Source of the DNA: Circinella minor | Lineage: Eukaryota; Mucoromycota; Mucoromycetes; Mucorales; Lichtheimiaceae | Assembly: GCA_016758965.1 (NCBI GenBank) | Contig: JAEPRB010000068.1 | Location: 1-64,000 of the forward strand | Length of the DNA: 64,000 nt | Direction of reading: 5' to 3' | Program-made: the position numbers and the translations under genes | The notes under the pieces: generated by a model | Seen by the model: the letters and a program-made list of their open reading frames with translations, nothing else | Databases searched by the model: none | Told to the model about the DNA's origin: nothing | Part shown: one piece after another, positions 36,433-51,908 of the stretch | Layout: the number at the start of each line of letters is the position of its first letter | Position numbering within the stretch: position 1 is the stretch's first letter

Positions 36433-38414
36433 CTTTTTTAATTTTAATATTTTATATAAGAAAAGATAAAAGAAGTGTAACAGGGAGTAATAAATAAGAA
36501 AAGGATATTATATATATAAATTACACACACAAGCTCACACACACAAGCTCACGCAGAGAGATTATTTGCATCATTTCTCTCTCCACAAAACGCTATCACC
36601 AAATTTTATTCGCCACGTTGACCAATCACAACTCGGATTCTCATTCCGGTGAAAGGCATACAGTGGTTCAGTTTCATAACTACAGTTTTAAATGATTTTT
36701 TTTATTATCATATTTAACGGTCTATTGGAAACGAAATAAAAAAAAAGGATGTGTAATGTTTTCATACGATAAAATAATCATAATAATAAAAATAGCATGA
36801 CTGAAATTCATGATACTGACAAGCTCAAGAATTAGAAATATACATAGCAGTAAAGATTTTTGTTATTGCTTGTGTTACTTATACCCACTCTTTGTGTGTA
36901 TAAGAATAATCCATTAGTTTAGTAATGACTATAAATTGACTCGATGTACAACCCTATTTTCGTTGTTGTTGTTGCTGCTGTACATACACTTTTTGCAGTT
37001 ACATGATCTAACTACTCATATTATATGCATAATTATTAATAGCGGAACAATTTTTTTTTTATCTCGGAAGCATACTTCCTTGTGTATGCGGAAAAGAGAC
37101 CGAGAAAAAAAATAACTTGTGAATACGTAAAAACAGGTAACCATAGCAACCACCTATCTATCACTCTTGAAGATAGATATATTTTACTTTTCGTTGTTAA
37201 CGGCTGGAAAATGACTTGTATTTTTTTAATCTGATACAATATTATTTGAAAAATTCATGTTCTTGTCGATGTATTATTACACGGCGTCTCTGCTTTACAT
37301 ACATTGTGGGCAATTAAATATTAAAGTCCACTGTAATAAAAGTTCAACATCCTATCACCATCAGTTACTTGTATTGAAAAAAGTTCTTCGGTGTTTTTAG
37401 TCCCTTGTGAGTCATGATACGATAAAAGATTTAATGTAGCATCTTTGTCGTCGAGAGCATTTTATCATGAAAGACATTGTATGGTTTAATGATTGCCAGG
37501 AGCAGATTAAGCCTATATATCATCGAGTCATTTCCTTTCAATATTCTGTATAGAACATCCCAATTGTGATAACGATTTTTTTAGTTGATGCAGTAGAGTA
37601 AAAAAAAACATTGAGATTATTGTGATACCTTTTTTACTAAAACGTAGTTTCCAACTTTACTAATTCAAGTCATTTTCGCTCAGCATAGATGGGTTTCCCA
37701 TTCCGTTATTTCTTTAATGAATTGAATAATGTCGATCCAAATGGCATTAGCATAAACATTGTTCAACTGAATCGTTACACTGTTATAATGACACCTGTCC
37801 CAAGTTGGTGTAAAAAAAGTTTATCTATTTAGTGACCCGTGCTTCATATTATCGTCAACACAGGTACAGTTCGTTCAAATTATTCGTTCCGATAACTTTT
37901 TTTTAACGGTGCTGTATGAAAAAAATATCAATTTAGGAAGATTTTACTTCACGGGTTCGTGGGTGTCATCTTTTGCTGAAAGTTAAAAAGAGTGAGACAC
38001 ATATTTAAAAATATATACACGGAAACCAAAAGAGGGTACGAACGAATCATCAGGTCGTACGGTCCTCAAAAAATGCATTTTATAAGGATTTAAAAAAAAA
38101 AATATTTTCTATTGTTTCTCTAAAAAAAAAATAGCCAAGAAGTTAAGACACAGAAACTCAAAAAAAAAAAAAAAAGAAGTATAGAATAGAATACTTGTAC
38201 ATCTTCTTGGCCGGAAAGAACGAATCATTAATTACACGTGACGTTCTTTTTTTTTTTTTTTTTACAATTTTAAATCACAAAAAACAAGTTTCTTTGTATA
38301 TATAATAAAATTGTTCTTTCTTTCTTTCTCACTCTTTCTCTTCTTCTCCTTTTTTTTTCTTAAATTAAAAACTATATTTCTATTTTTAATAACAGTTAAC
38401 AATAAATATACATA
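36433..38414. other. 2-kb intergenic between divergent genes
   Basis: Contains the 5' flanks of the Herp-like (-) and CYSTM (+) genes. A cacacacaagctcac phrase is tandemly repeated at about 36525-36555. No gene is supported. Confidence 0.55.
38235..38244. promoter_or_regulatory. CACGTG/TGACGT composite element upstream of CYSTM gene
   Basis: Overlapping E-box (CACGTG, 38235-38240) and CRE core (TGACGT, 38239-38244) about 175 bp before the ATG at 38415. bHLH and bZIP/ATF factors bind such sites in fungi. CYSTM genes are stress-induced, which fits, but function here is inferred from motif only. Confidence 0.3.
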
Positions 38415-38768
38415 ATGGATAAAGGTCAACAACAACAATATCAATATCCTCCTCCACCTAATCCAAGTTATTATCCTCCTCCACAAAACCAAGGTTATTA
38501 TCCTCCTCCTCAACAAACACCGCAGCAACAATATTATCAACCACAACCACAACCACAACAAATATATGTTCAACAACCACAACAAGACCGTGGTAGTGAT
38601 GGAATGTGTTTAGGATGGTAAAGATAATTAAAAGAAATAATCTTCTTTTTTTAAAAAAAGATATATATATATATATATAGTATTAACGGAAAATTAATGA
38701 TTACGCTTTTATATATAAATAGTTTGGCCGCATGTTGTCTCTGTTGTACCTTGGATGCATTATTTTAA
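38415..38768 (+). CDS. CYSTM-family cysteine-rich transmembrane mini-protein
   Basis: Small tail-anchored-type membrane protein associated with stress tolerance across eukaryotes. Exons: 38415-38617 and 38723-38768; 249 nt, 82 aa. The N-terminal two thirds is Gln/Pro/Tyr-rich with YYPPPQ-type repeats. The C-terminal module, completed only by splicing, reads GMCLGCLAACCLCCTLDAL followed by a final Phe, the typical Cys-rich membrane module. The short second exon (46 nt) carries the diagnostic part, so an unspliced reading would miss the family. The 5' region is CT-rich. Confidence 0.9.
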
Positions 38769-39884
38769 TAACCTTCAATTTAAAATGATCTTTTTTTTTT
38801 CGCCGACCAAGTGCTATAATATCATCAGTTCACTTTTTTTTTTACATATAACAAATATATATATATATTCAGCCAATTACTTCTTCTATTATTATTATTA
38901 TTAATTTTCTCCTTTCTTTATACTATCATATATTTTTTATATCTCTCATTCATTCATTCATTTTTTATTTTCTCCCTAATGAAATTTTAACCACAACAAA
39001 AGAATAATAAAAAAGGCATTCATCAAAATTAGTTTATGCTTGTGAAACCAGAAAAAAATAAAACAATAAGAATCTTTTTTTTTTTTTTTTGCCCTCTACA
39101 ACTTACATTATTCATTACCTTTATCATTTGGCTTAAACAATAAAATGCTCGAACAAAAAATGAATTGAAACATGGCAAGTGAACCTTTTTAACTGAATGA
39201 GCAAAAAAAGAAAAAAGGAGAGAGAGATTTCAGGGCAAATCAAAACAAATGTATTTTGATGTATGAATCTCGGTAATTAATCAAAATTGGCGTTGAACTC
39301 ATTTCAACTACTTTTACTTAAAAAGAATGAAGAGAATATAACGAATGTATATGAGATTACTTTCTCGTTTACATTATGTTGTTAAACGAGCCAAAAAAAA
39401 AAAAAAAAAAGGTCGAAACAAGCTTCCTTTATCCTGGCGGCATTTAAATCGTATATAGTACTTCATTTGGACGCAACAACAACTTTATATCCTACAAACA
39501 AGATTTCATTCGAACCTTTCAAAGTTACTTCATTCAGCTCGTTTTTACATAACATTTTTTAAAAAAAATTCAGGTACCAATGCTTTTTTTTTTTTTTTTT
39601 TTTTTTTGATGGTACATTAATGCTCGCGCAGCATAATGATCTTATTTATTATTTTGAATGACCCGACGCGTTATTTCTTGCTTGAACTTAAACAGTCTAC
39701 AATATATTTGAAAAAAATAGGTTTCTCTAGCAACAAATTAGATTCTCTTAAACATAAAAGCAATTTGCTTTTACAATTGATACCTTATTAAGTTACCAAT
39801 GTCCATCAAATACGAAGCTGGTAAATCAATATATTGAAATGATGATCAAACCCGCGTTACTTTTGATTACGTAATTAACTATAA
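38769..39884. other. Intergenic, no supported gene
   Basis: AT-rich with long T and A runs (a 24-base T run near 39585). Nothing else was recognised. Confidence 0.55.
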
Positions 39885-41917
39885 ATGTATGCTTTTACCA
39901 TAGTGATCACCTCTTTGCTAATAGTTCATAGCCAAAAAAAAGATGTTGTTCCTCTTCGACTCGTTTTAGATGATCTTATTCATGTTATTATTTCCAGCGC
40001 CAGTTCTGATCAGTCGAACGAGGTGTTGAAAGGAATTTGGATGAATCGTATTGAATCATGTGCGAAGAAGGCGAATATTACTTTGGTATGAAAAAAAAAA
40101 CCCTTGTTAAATGTACCATAAATACTACAACTTGCTCTTTAACTATATAAACCCCAACTTCATGTGTGAAAAAAAAAACAGAAGTATAAATGCTCAATGA
40201 TTTGCTTTACATATATAGCAAAAAAATGACTGGCTCTTGTCTTGGTCAAATGTTGAAAGAAGTCGTAATCAAGCACTTTCAATTGAACCATCACCCTCTT
40301 CTGCCACTTCTACTATCGATAATAATAATACCACTAATTCGTACACATCATCTATTCCCTCATTGAAAACAAAAGTTACTGAAGAAGACAAAATCCGTTT
40401 TCGTAAGATGTTTGACAGTTTAAATCCAAACAACTTTTGGGTTTTGGATGCAACAAAAAGAGCTGCTGCTGCTGCTGGACCAGACGTGAAGCCTTTGTCA
40501 GTTGAAGAAAAAATAGCTAGTTTCTCCTTAAATTCAAGTAATTTGCAGTAAGTCTTATTCTTCAATCGTTTATGATTTTACCAACAAAGAAAAAGAAACT
40601 TTTTATTCTTAACGCTTCTTTGGCCTACATTATACATATAGTCCTGGTTATTCAATGATTTTAGATGTAGATGAAGAAAACTGGAAAAACGTTTTTACGA
40701 AAGAAGAATTAATGGAAATTCAAAACGAAGGCACCCAACTTATACGTCAAACACCTGACGAGCTTCTCGATCTGTTAAAAAATATTAAAAAAATGGTAAA
40801 AGCCCTTTTTCTTAACTAATCAAATGAAAACTGTTCTAGTATATTTGTTGGTTATTACTAAACTAAGCTAAACTATATATAGTCTGTTGAAGATATTTAT
40901 ACATATGCTCATTCACTACCTCATGATCCGACCAAAGATCATTTACGAACTTGGTGGAGTCTCACTTTGCTTAATGCAGCAAATCAATTCCTATGCGAGA
41001 ATACAGGTACTGGAAGAGTAGGGGAAGCTGATACGATGTATAACAATTGGTCATTCTTGTCAACAATTTTCCGAGGTTCCAATATCCAAGTACATGGGTA
41101 AGTTGAACTTTTTATTATTTCTGTTATGGTTATGAGTTGAACTAACTCTTTTTTTTTTTTTTTACATGACAGTAAGGAACTAGGAAGTCAAGCCAATGCC
41201 TTTGCTCAAAATGCTAAACGTAAAATATCTGCTATTGACAAAGTTGAAAAAGCAAAACGCGGTAGAAGTATGGATGGAATCTTGAAATGTGGTGAAGTAG
41301 AATATGGATGTATAGAGATCGATCAGAATACAGATTCAACGAAAGAATTAAAACATAGTAGATTGAAGCTTCCCATTGTAATGAAAGACATGTTCCTGAA
41401 AATTTATCATTATGCACCTGAACTTCAACACAAAATTCATATTGTGGGATACAATATCAATGGTATGTTGATATAAAAAAAAAACAAAGACAACAAAAAA
41501 AAAAATTAAGAAACTATTTTTTTAATATGCTTCCAATGTATGATAGGACCCTCTATTCAGCTTCTAGACCTTGATTCTCCAAAAGGCTATGTAACAAGAA
41601 TACGTAGAACCTTAGCTAATGATTATCCAACATCCAAAAAAGATTTCACCGTTCGAATTTCGTCGTTAGCTCGTCTAGCTGCTTTAGGTAAAACCATTGT
41701 CGAAGAAACAGAAACAATGTTTGGAGAATTTGACAAAGGATTAGCACCAGCATTATCGGACACGTTTTTCCCTCCTTGTTTTACGATAAAAGCTGGATCA
41801 AAAGCAAGATCATCATCATCATCACAATCAACTTCGATAAAGAATAAAAATAAAAAATTATCATCAACACATACACCACAAGAATCTTCAACAACCGACA
41901 ATAGTGAATCATCATGA
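39885..41917 (+). CDS. Intact member of a multicopy fungal family (restriction-nuclease-fold-like?)
   Basis: I recognise the style of a large Mucoromycota-specific family without known function. Exons: 39885-40085, 40219-40547, 40642-40795, 40883-41097, 41173-41462, 41547-41917; 1560 nt, 519 aa. N-terminal part: LRLVLDDLIHVIISSASSD, WLLSWSNVERSRNQ. Middle: HSLPHDPTKDHLRTWW and NNWSFLSTIFRGSNIQVHG. Core: KRGRSMDGILK, VEYGCIEIDQN, KLPIVMKDMFLKIYHYAPE, then a predicted strand-rich end (QLLDLDSPKGYVTRIRRTL) and a Ser/Lys tail. A D then E-x-(K) arrangement after a basic patch recalls the PD-(D/E)XK fold, but here E-I-D replaces E-x-K, so catalysis is doubtful. The start is uncertain: residues 1-17 look hydrophobic and an upstream exon is possible. 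Copies: truncated at 11374-12238, shredded at 46669-46845. Confidence 0.75.
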
Positions 41918-43530
41918 ACTTTCATTCATCTTTTTTTTTTCTCAATTCAACTATATTTTCTTTCTCTTTATATTTTTTAAACATAAAACACATGCACATA
42001 TATTTCTTTTACACTATAAATAATAATTATCCTCTTCTTTTTTGCTCTCTTTGGTCTCTCCTCTCTTTCTTGTTTCTGGTAAAAATAAAATTGTAAATAC
42101 CCCTCCTCCCTTTTTCCTACTTTTTTCTTTTAAATAATAATATTAAGTAAGTTGGTATAACTTATTTCTTGATTTGCCTAATATATTTTATTGAGAAAAT
42201 GGCATGTACTGTAATAGTAGGCATGGTGTAATATAAATAGGTGTGTAATTATGAAAAGAAGGATTACTGATACGTACCCTTGATTTATGACATGTATATA
42301 TTCTTGGTCAAAGTAGATCAAACACGATAACCTACGTATATTTTACTTCAGGTTGGCAAAAAAAAAAAACGTCTCACATGAATTAGTGTCTTAGCAATTT
42401 ATGCAGTTATTATTAACATGATTAGCTTGGTCTATCATGCTAGTATATGGATAATAATTTCTCCTTGGTCTTAGCATAGCGTAGATGGACTTTTTACACA
42501 CTGAGGGCATATTTCCATAAAAAGCGACACTTAACTGTGATAAAAAAAAAAGTGGAAGTAAACATATTTTTTATGACCTCACTTCAGTCTTTTGTATTTT
42601 TTGAATAAGCAATAGAAATGTTAAGTTGTCATTTTTTCATAAGTAGTACATATTATTACCAAGTTGAATAGCCATTACAATACAATTTTCAGGGGTTCAA
42701 TACATGTTTTAGATGGTTAGTGGAAGTTTGGATTATAAATTGGGATAGGGAAGAGTATTTTTTGTTCTTTTAGAATTAGTGATGTATAACAAGTAATCAA
42801 TTGTTTAAAATTATCATGAATTCTAAGCTAAATGCCATATCTATGATGTTATTTGCATAATAACTTGGGTATTTTTTTTTACGATATTGTCGCCCTCTGG
42901 AACTCCATATATATATATAACAGTATTCATACCTCTGGATTCAACCGAAATTGTCCATTGTTACTTTATCTATATATATTTTTACAAAAAAAAAAAAAAG
43001 AGAAATATCAAGTGAACGAGTATCATTTTAAATCATAAGAAAGAAACAAAAGTATTGCTCATATTCACCCGTGTTGCTTTAGCGAAACGTAACCAATGGA
43101 AATTATGAATGAGTGATAATTAAAAAATATAAAGAACAAAATAATTGTGGTGAAGACCCATGATAAGGGACATCTTCTTGGGCGATACTATTCAAGGCCA
43201 TCTGATCAAACACCACAAAAAAACTTTTACCACCCATGATAAGGGACATCTTGTTAGGCGATACTATTCAAGGCCATCTGATGGTAAAAGCAAAAAACAC
43301 GCAGTAAGATCCATGATAAGGGACATCTTGTTAGGCGATACTATTCAAGGCCATCTGATTTTACTACTTGGACATTGGGGGAGTCCTTATTATTGAGAAA
43401 AAGCTGTAAGTCAGGAAAAGCTTTTTGAATTTACTTTTATTATAAACCAAACCAGAATGACGACAGCAAATCGGGACTGCTGAGATAAAAATGAAGCAGG
43501 AATTCAGAATTGAAGCTATACAAAAAAAAA
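41033..43530 (+). repeat. Inverted duplicate of 9805-12238 (source-like copy)
   Basis: Covers the 3' half of the gene at 39885-41917 and about 1.6 kb of its 3' flank. It extends past the MITE empty site (41999-42000) and ends near a tgaagctatacaaaa stretch at about 43530. The gene is complete only here, so this is probably the donor copy. Confidence 0.92.
43158..43359. repeat. 49-bp direct repeat, three units with unique 27/28-bp spacers
   Basis: Units 43158-43206, 43234-43282 and 43311-43359 each start ccatgataaggg and end ggccatctgat, with one or two mismatches. Spacers (43207-43233, 43283-43310) differ in sequence, though ggtaaaag in the second is complementary to the end of the first. 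The inverted copy at about 9920-9980 has a single unit, so the array expanded after the duplication. Confidence 0.9.
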
Positions 43531-43925
43531 AAATACCCAGTCCTCATTATTTAGTTTGACTTAGACAAAAAATCATGTAAAACTTTCTTATTGAAATGCT
43601 TCAACAAAGTTTTCACTTGATTCAAAGCTCTCAAAAATCCTTAACAAAGTGATCTAATGTTTAACATCCAGAAAAGAATAAGTGGTCCTTTAATTTTTAT
43701 TGTACTTATATATTAAAAGTGGAATGATTAATTATATACTACTATTCGTTTTCTAACTGCATTTCATGGATCTATCACTTTTTGTAAAATGTAATTCAAA
43801 TTTTAAGTTACTTGATTACATTCTTTTAACTGATATGGCATCATAGTTGATAAAATACGATTCAACATGTCTACTGATGATATTATTTTTGATATAATAC
43901 TTTTTCTAAGCTCTCGTAAACGAAT

Positions 43926-46114
43926 TTATTTGCTTCTTTCATTATCAGTTTCATCAACAGGTTGTATTGGACGAGAGGTACCAACACAATGAAGAGAAAT
44001 GTTACAGACGCGATTACAAAGGAAAATATGTTTACATAATATGCGATTAAAATAAAAGTCAGGGCAGCTACACGAATGCAAAATGCCTTCTGGAACAGCA
44101 ATTTATAATAGATATTTTTTTGAACGACCTTACGCATATCTATGTATATAGTTGATTATTCAATAATCATTAGAACGTGAAACAGTCCTTATTACGCGTT
44201 TTTACTTACTTTTTGAGCATCTACAATTGAAATATATTCTGCAGCGGTATCATCATCAAGTTCATACGCTGTCTTATGCGGTTTTTTGGTTCTTTCGTTA
44301 AGCTCACATTTTCGAATCCATGAAAGACTTGGAGTATAGATTGTCTATACGCGCAATCAACAACTTGAGTAAGAATCCAGACAATATAATCAATTCGATG
44401 TTTCCTTGTTCTTTTGAAATAATGAGTTTTTAATTGATTATGCCACGATTCAATGAGATTATTTGTATGGAAATGAACACCCTATTATGATTGAAAAATT
44501 ATTAGATAAAAAAAAGTTATAATTATACAGTAGTTTGTTTTGATAATATTACATATTTCTCGCCACGTCTAACTCCACTTTTCTCTTTTAGGATAATAAT
44601 AATCAAACATGTACGCATAAAATGATATATCTTCAACAAGGTAACACTGTTTTAATTCGTTCCACCTTCTTCAAAATCTTCTGGATCTTTGGCATACATC
44701 AATAAACTTAAATAAACACAAGCTTTTTTTACGTAAAACTTTAGAATCTGCAGTGCTAATCGAGCTTTTGATCTATCAATGATCTGTTAGAGGAAATGTA
44801 TATGTATACAAGCAAAAAACTATTTAAGTTGCTAACGTACTTTTTTAACTTTTTTTTCCATTCTCGTCTAATATGCCAATGACAAACTAGAACTTGGACT
44901 TCGGTACCAAACGTAGACAAAATAGCATCCATTTCAGTTACACTACAGTGGATCATGATACGTTTAGGATAAAAACCACATTCAAACTTAAGGCACGAGA
45001 GCCAACGACTAATAGTAAATGAAGATTCAGAATTAGTAATAAAAAAAGCAACAGGACAACTTTTATACGTTACATAACTCCTAGTAACAAGCGAAAACAA
45101 ATAACAATCACCACGGTGAGACAAAAATGATACACATGTTTTATGGGTAGAATCGAGGTTAATATCCTCTTGTTTCAATAATATCTGTGTAAAAGAACAT
45201 TAGTAAAAGAGCATAAATCAAAAATAATATACAAATTCATACCTTTTTCTGCCACGGAGCGACCCACACATCCATTAATAATTCTTTTTTGGATCCATTA
45301 GCCTTTTCGTCAGCTTCGAATGTATTAATAATTTCAAATAAGGTATCATAACCTTTTTCTTTAAGGATACCAATCCATGTTTGGGAATTTTGTTTGTCGA
45401 ATCGATGTTTTCTTGAAATATTATTTAAACGTGTTGTTGGATTCGATTTACAATATCATGACGATGTACACGGAGAGATGCTGATATTTTTAAAACATTT
45501 GGATCTATATTACGTAATTTCATTTTCAAACTAATCAAACAGCAAGTTAGATATCGCATCATAGATGACCACACATTTAAGCATGTCGGTTATACATACC
45601 TCATTTATTTTTTTCGTTCGACAACTGTACGTAATAAATCTTTCATTCCTTTCCAACCTTTCTTTTCTTCAACATGTATTTCAATCCAATTCTTAACATC
45701 AAATGGAAGTCTTGATGCTTTAATATCCTGTTCACTAAAAGGATTATGACCATCATGCATCCAATTATACGTCGCTTCAATGATATCATCAACCGCACGT
45801 TTAGTACGTAACTTTAATTTTTGTAAGTACAACCAGTGTGTTTCGATAAAATTGTTCGACGTTTCTTGGTTGCTGGGGGGATGGAAGACAATTTACGACT
45901 ATGATCACACACGTACAAAAAAGGCTAATTAATTTTTATTCTGGTACCAGGAGTATCTTTTGTAAATGAAGTTGAAGGAGCTGCAGTTGAGGTTGTGCTT
46001 TTTTTCTTGCTCCAAGAGTCGCATGGGAAACCATTTATTAAAATTATATTCATTGTGAAAAGTCAACTCCATGGGGGGGACTGACCCAGTCAACAGGAGG
46101 TCGTTTTCATACAA
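43926..46114 (-). pseudogene. Degenerate MULE-type transposase with SWIM zinc finger
   Basis: Mutator-like transposase relic. In minus-strand order: an N-terminal exon (MELTFHNEYNFNKWFPMRL, about 46072); TYNWMHDGHNPFSEQDIK with WIEIHVEEKKGWKGMKDLL (about 45790-45610); GILKEKGYDTLFEIINTF (about 45390); then the DDE-type MULE core INLDSTHKTC, PVAFFITNSES, FYPKRIMIHCSV and VLVCHWHIRREWK (45178-44842). Beyond lie IIDRSKARLALQILKFYVKK, FHTNNLIESWHNQLKTHYF (about 44490) and the SWIM finger CSCPDFYFNRILCKH (about 44085-44020), ending at a TAA at 43926. Reading requires frame changes near 45450, 44660 and 44300 and passes stops, so it is inactive. SWIM fingers are usual in this superfamily. Terminal inverted repeats were not located. 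It abuts the inverted duplication. Confidence 0.82.
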
Positions 46115-46668
46115 TATAAAGTGTGTCGTTAGTTTGATTGTTCATGATAAATACAAATAATGAGGAATAAAGAAAATAATGAATAGACCCATGAAGATGG
46201 GAAAGACGCGCGATCTGTTATTTGCTCCTCTCATTTATGCTAGTAAAACTCAGCCAAGTTTTGGCATTAATCCCAAAAAAAAAAAAAAAAAACTTCATTA
46301 CCTATTAATTTATTGACAATAACAAAAACTTATAACATATTTCTTTTTGTTTTTCATTTCTTAATTTGACACACAATGAATTATAACTTGGTTATCTCGT
46401 TTATTTAATATTGTGTGTGAATAAATTACAATTTTTTCCACTTTCAAACGTTCCACTTTATCTTTTTTTTTTTTCGCATCGGGTATTTATATACTTTTCC
46501 ACGGTTTTATATCTATCACACACTACCAACAATTACTAATGACATTTGTTACTGAACTGCTACGTAGACCCATTTTCTATTGACAAGCACACTTGTGTTT
46601 TTGAAGTGATGTAAACAGACGTTTAGGACCTAAAACAAATGATCACTTCTGTAACAATGCGGCCATCG

Positions 46669-46845
46669 GTCAAAATACCGACGATTTAACCAAGGAATTA
46701 AAAGATAGTCGATGGAAGCTTACCATCGTAATGAAAGACATATTTTTTAAAAATTTATAATTATGCACCTGAACTTGATAATAAAACTCCTCAATTCAAC
46801 TGTGTAACAAGAATATGTAGAACCTTACCTAATGATTATCGGACG
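46669..46845 (+). pseudogene. Shredded third copy of the 41-kb gene
   Basis: Matches two separated parts of the gene at 39885-41917. A stretch like aaggaattaaaagatagtcg through atgaaagacat and ttatgcacctgaact matches exon 5, and tgtaacaagaatatgtag through aatgattat matches exon 6. The intron and the block between are deleted, and stops interrupt the frame. It is clearly more diverged than the inverted duplicate. Confidence 0.7.
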
Positions 46846-46849
46846 TAGT

Positions 46850-47991
46850 GATCCCGGAAAGGGCATCGGTGATACTCAGCAATATAAGTTGACAAAAGAT
46901 ATATTACTGAGCAACACGGTATAAATTCCTCTCGTGTGACGTATGCTGTAGAGCACTTAAAGCCGAATCTCTTAGTGATCCGCTCGATGTGATCAAGAAA
47001 GGTGGGTGGACTAGAAGGAACGTTTGGGTCGTCTGAAGACACATTATCTTGGTAAGCTGCCGTCACAATTTGCCAGAGGTATGGCAAGCTTTTGTGACAA
47101 ATTTTTCCGTCTCCCGAGGAATAATATGGCCCTCTCTCTCTCTCTCAAGCTCCCAAAAAAAAAAATAGTGTTTCCTTGGATCGAGGACTGTTATGGTCCC
47201 TGACAATGATCCTTGAAAAAAGTACTGTGAGCATGAGATGTACGAGAGGAATGAAAATAAAGACGATTCCGATTGTGGAGGTGTTGAACAAGATGGAATT
47301 CACCAATAACATTCAAAAAACGAGCACAGTAATAAGGCACCATCAAGTCTACAACGAGGAGATAGTCAGGTACAGAAGAATGATTCTTCAAAACGCAGCT
47401 GCTTTTTTTTTGTACGTAAAAAGGGAGAACGCGGTTGTTAATTCCAAGAGAAGACAAGGCGAAAATAACCTGTTTCCTCAGCCCAGAATTCAACTGATAG
47501 ATTGCAGGATCAGGAAGAGCTAATCCCTCATACAGGGTGGCAAATCGACTCAGAGAGATAAGCAAAAATTTGGACAGAAACAATGATAGAATTACCCGTG
47601 TACAGAACTGGTTTGCTCAGCAACAGCAATCGAGTTATCGTCTAGAATCTGTCATTCTTGGTATGGAGCAACAAGTACAATACATGGCACGAAATCAACA
47701 GTTATTATTTACAAACCAGTGTTATCTTGATACCCAAGTTCAGTTCTTGATGGTATCCAATATGTCCATCGATGGTTCTGACGTTTGCTCCTGCCTCGTC
47801 TTCTTCCTTCTCCCCTCTCCTCCAATGCCGTCATCAATCCACCAGTTTCTCGTGCTCTTCGTCCAGTCCCAGCGTCACCTTCTCCACAAGTTCATATCTC
47901 ACCCTCCCCTCGCCCACGAACTTTTATAAACAACAACAACACCATAGCCCATTCGCCATCACCCAAAGGAAAGAAAAGGGTTAGATGAATC
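46850..47991 (+). pseudogene. Ndc10/GCR1-domain (Crypton-like) relic
   Basis: Plus-strand pieces in changing frames: GINSSRVTYAVEHLKPNLL (about 46920-46985), GGLEGTFGSSEDTLSW, IFPSPEE, then RYRRMILQNAAAFFLYVKR (about 47370-47430). A 76-codon Gln-rich helical stretch follows (MANRLREISKNLDRNND, QQQQSSYRLESVILGMEQQ) from 47537, and a basic Pro/Ser tail ends SPKGKKRVR at 47988. The order resembles Ndc10-domain proteins related to Crypton tyrosine-recombinase transposons (GxSxxKxTH-like block, then ILQDA-like block). Internal stops and a frame change near 47775 show decay. The match is by memory of motif style and needs a profile search. Confidence 0.45.
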
Positions 47992-49974
<1,983 letters not shown>

Positions 49975-50148
49975 AATATTATATATTTTATACCAAAGAA
50001 AAAAAAAACCCAGAAAAATCTGTATACATATATCATTTCTTTTTTTTTTTTTTTTTTTTACATTTATAATATTTATTTATGTATTATCATTGTCATCATC
50101 CTAATTATTCGTTCATACATTGAATATCTATCCTACTATCTTGATTTC

Positions 50149-50179
<31 letters not shown>

Positions 50180-50181
50180 AA

Positions 50182-51908
<1,727 letters not shown>

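Noticed and set aside
43158..43359. CRISPR array
   Set aside because: Repeat-spacer geometry is superficially right, but there are only three units, the setting is a eukaryotic duplicated locus, the sister copy has a single unit and no cas-like genes are present.
43883..44137. 84-codon hydrophobic membrane protein
   Set aside because: The SWIM finger of the MULE relic is read in the neighbouring frame; the hydrophobic frame is its shadow.
47191..47583. 130-codon minus-strand frame
   Set aside because: It is antisense to the Ndc10-like relic pieces on the plus strand and shows no motif.
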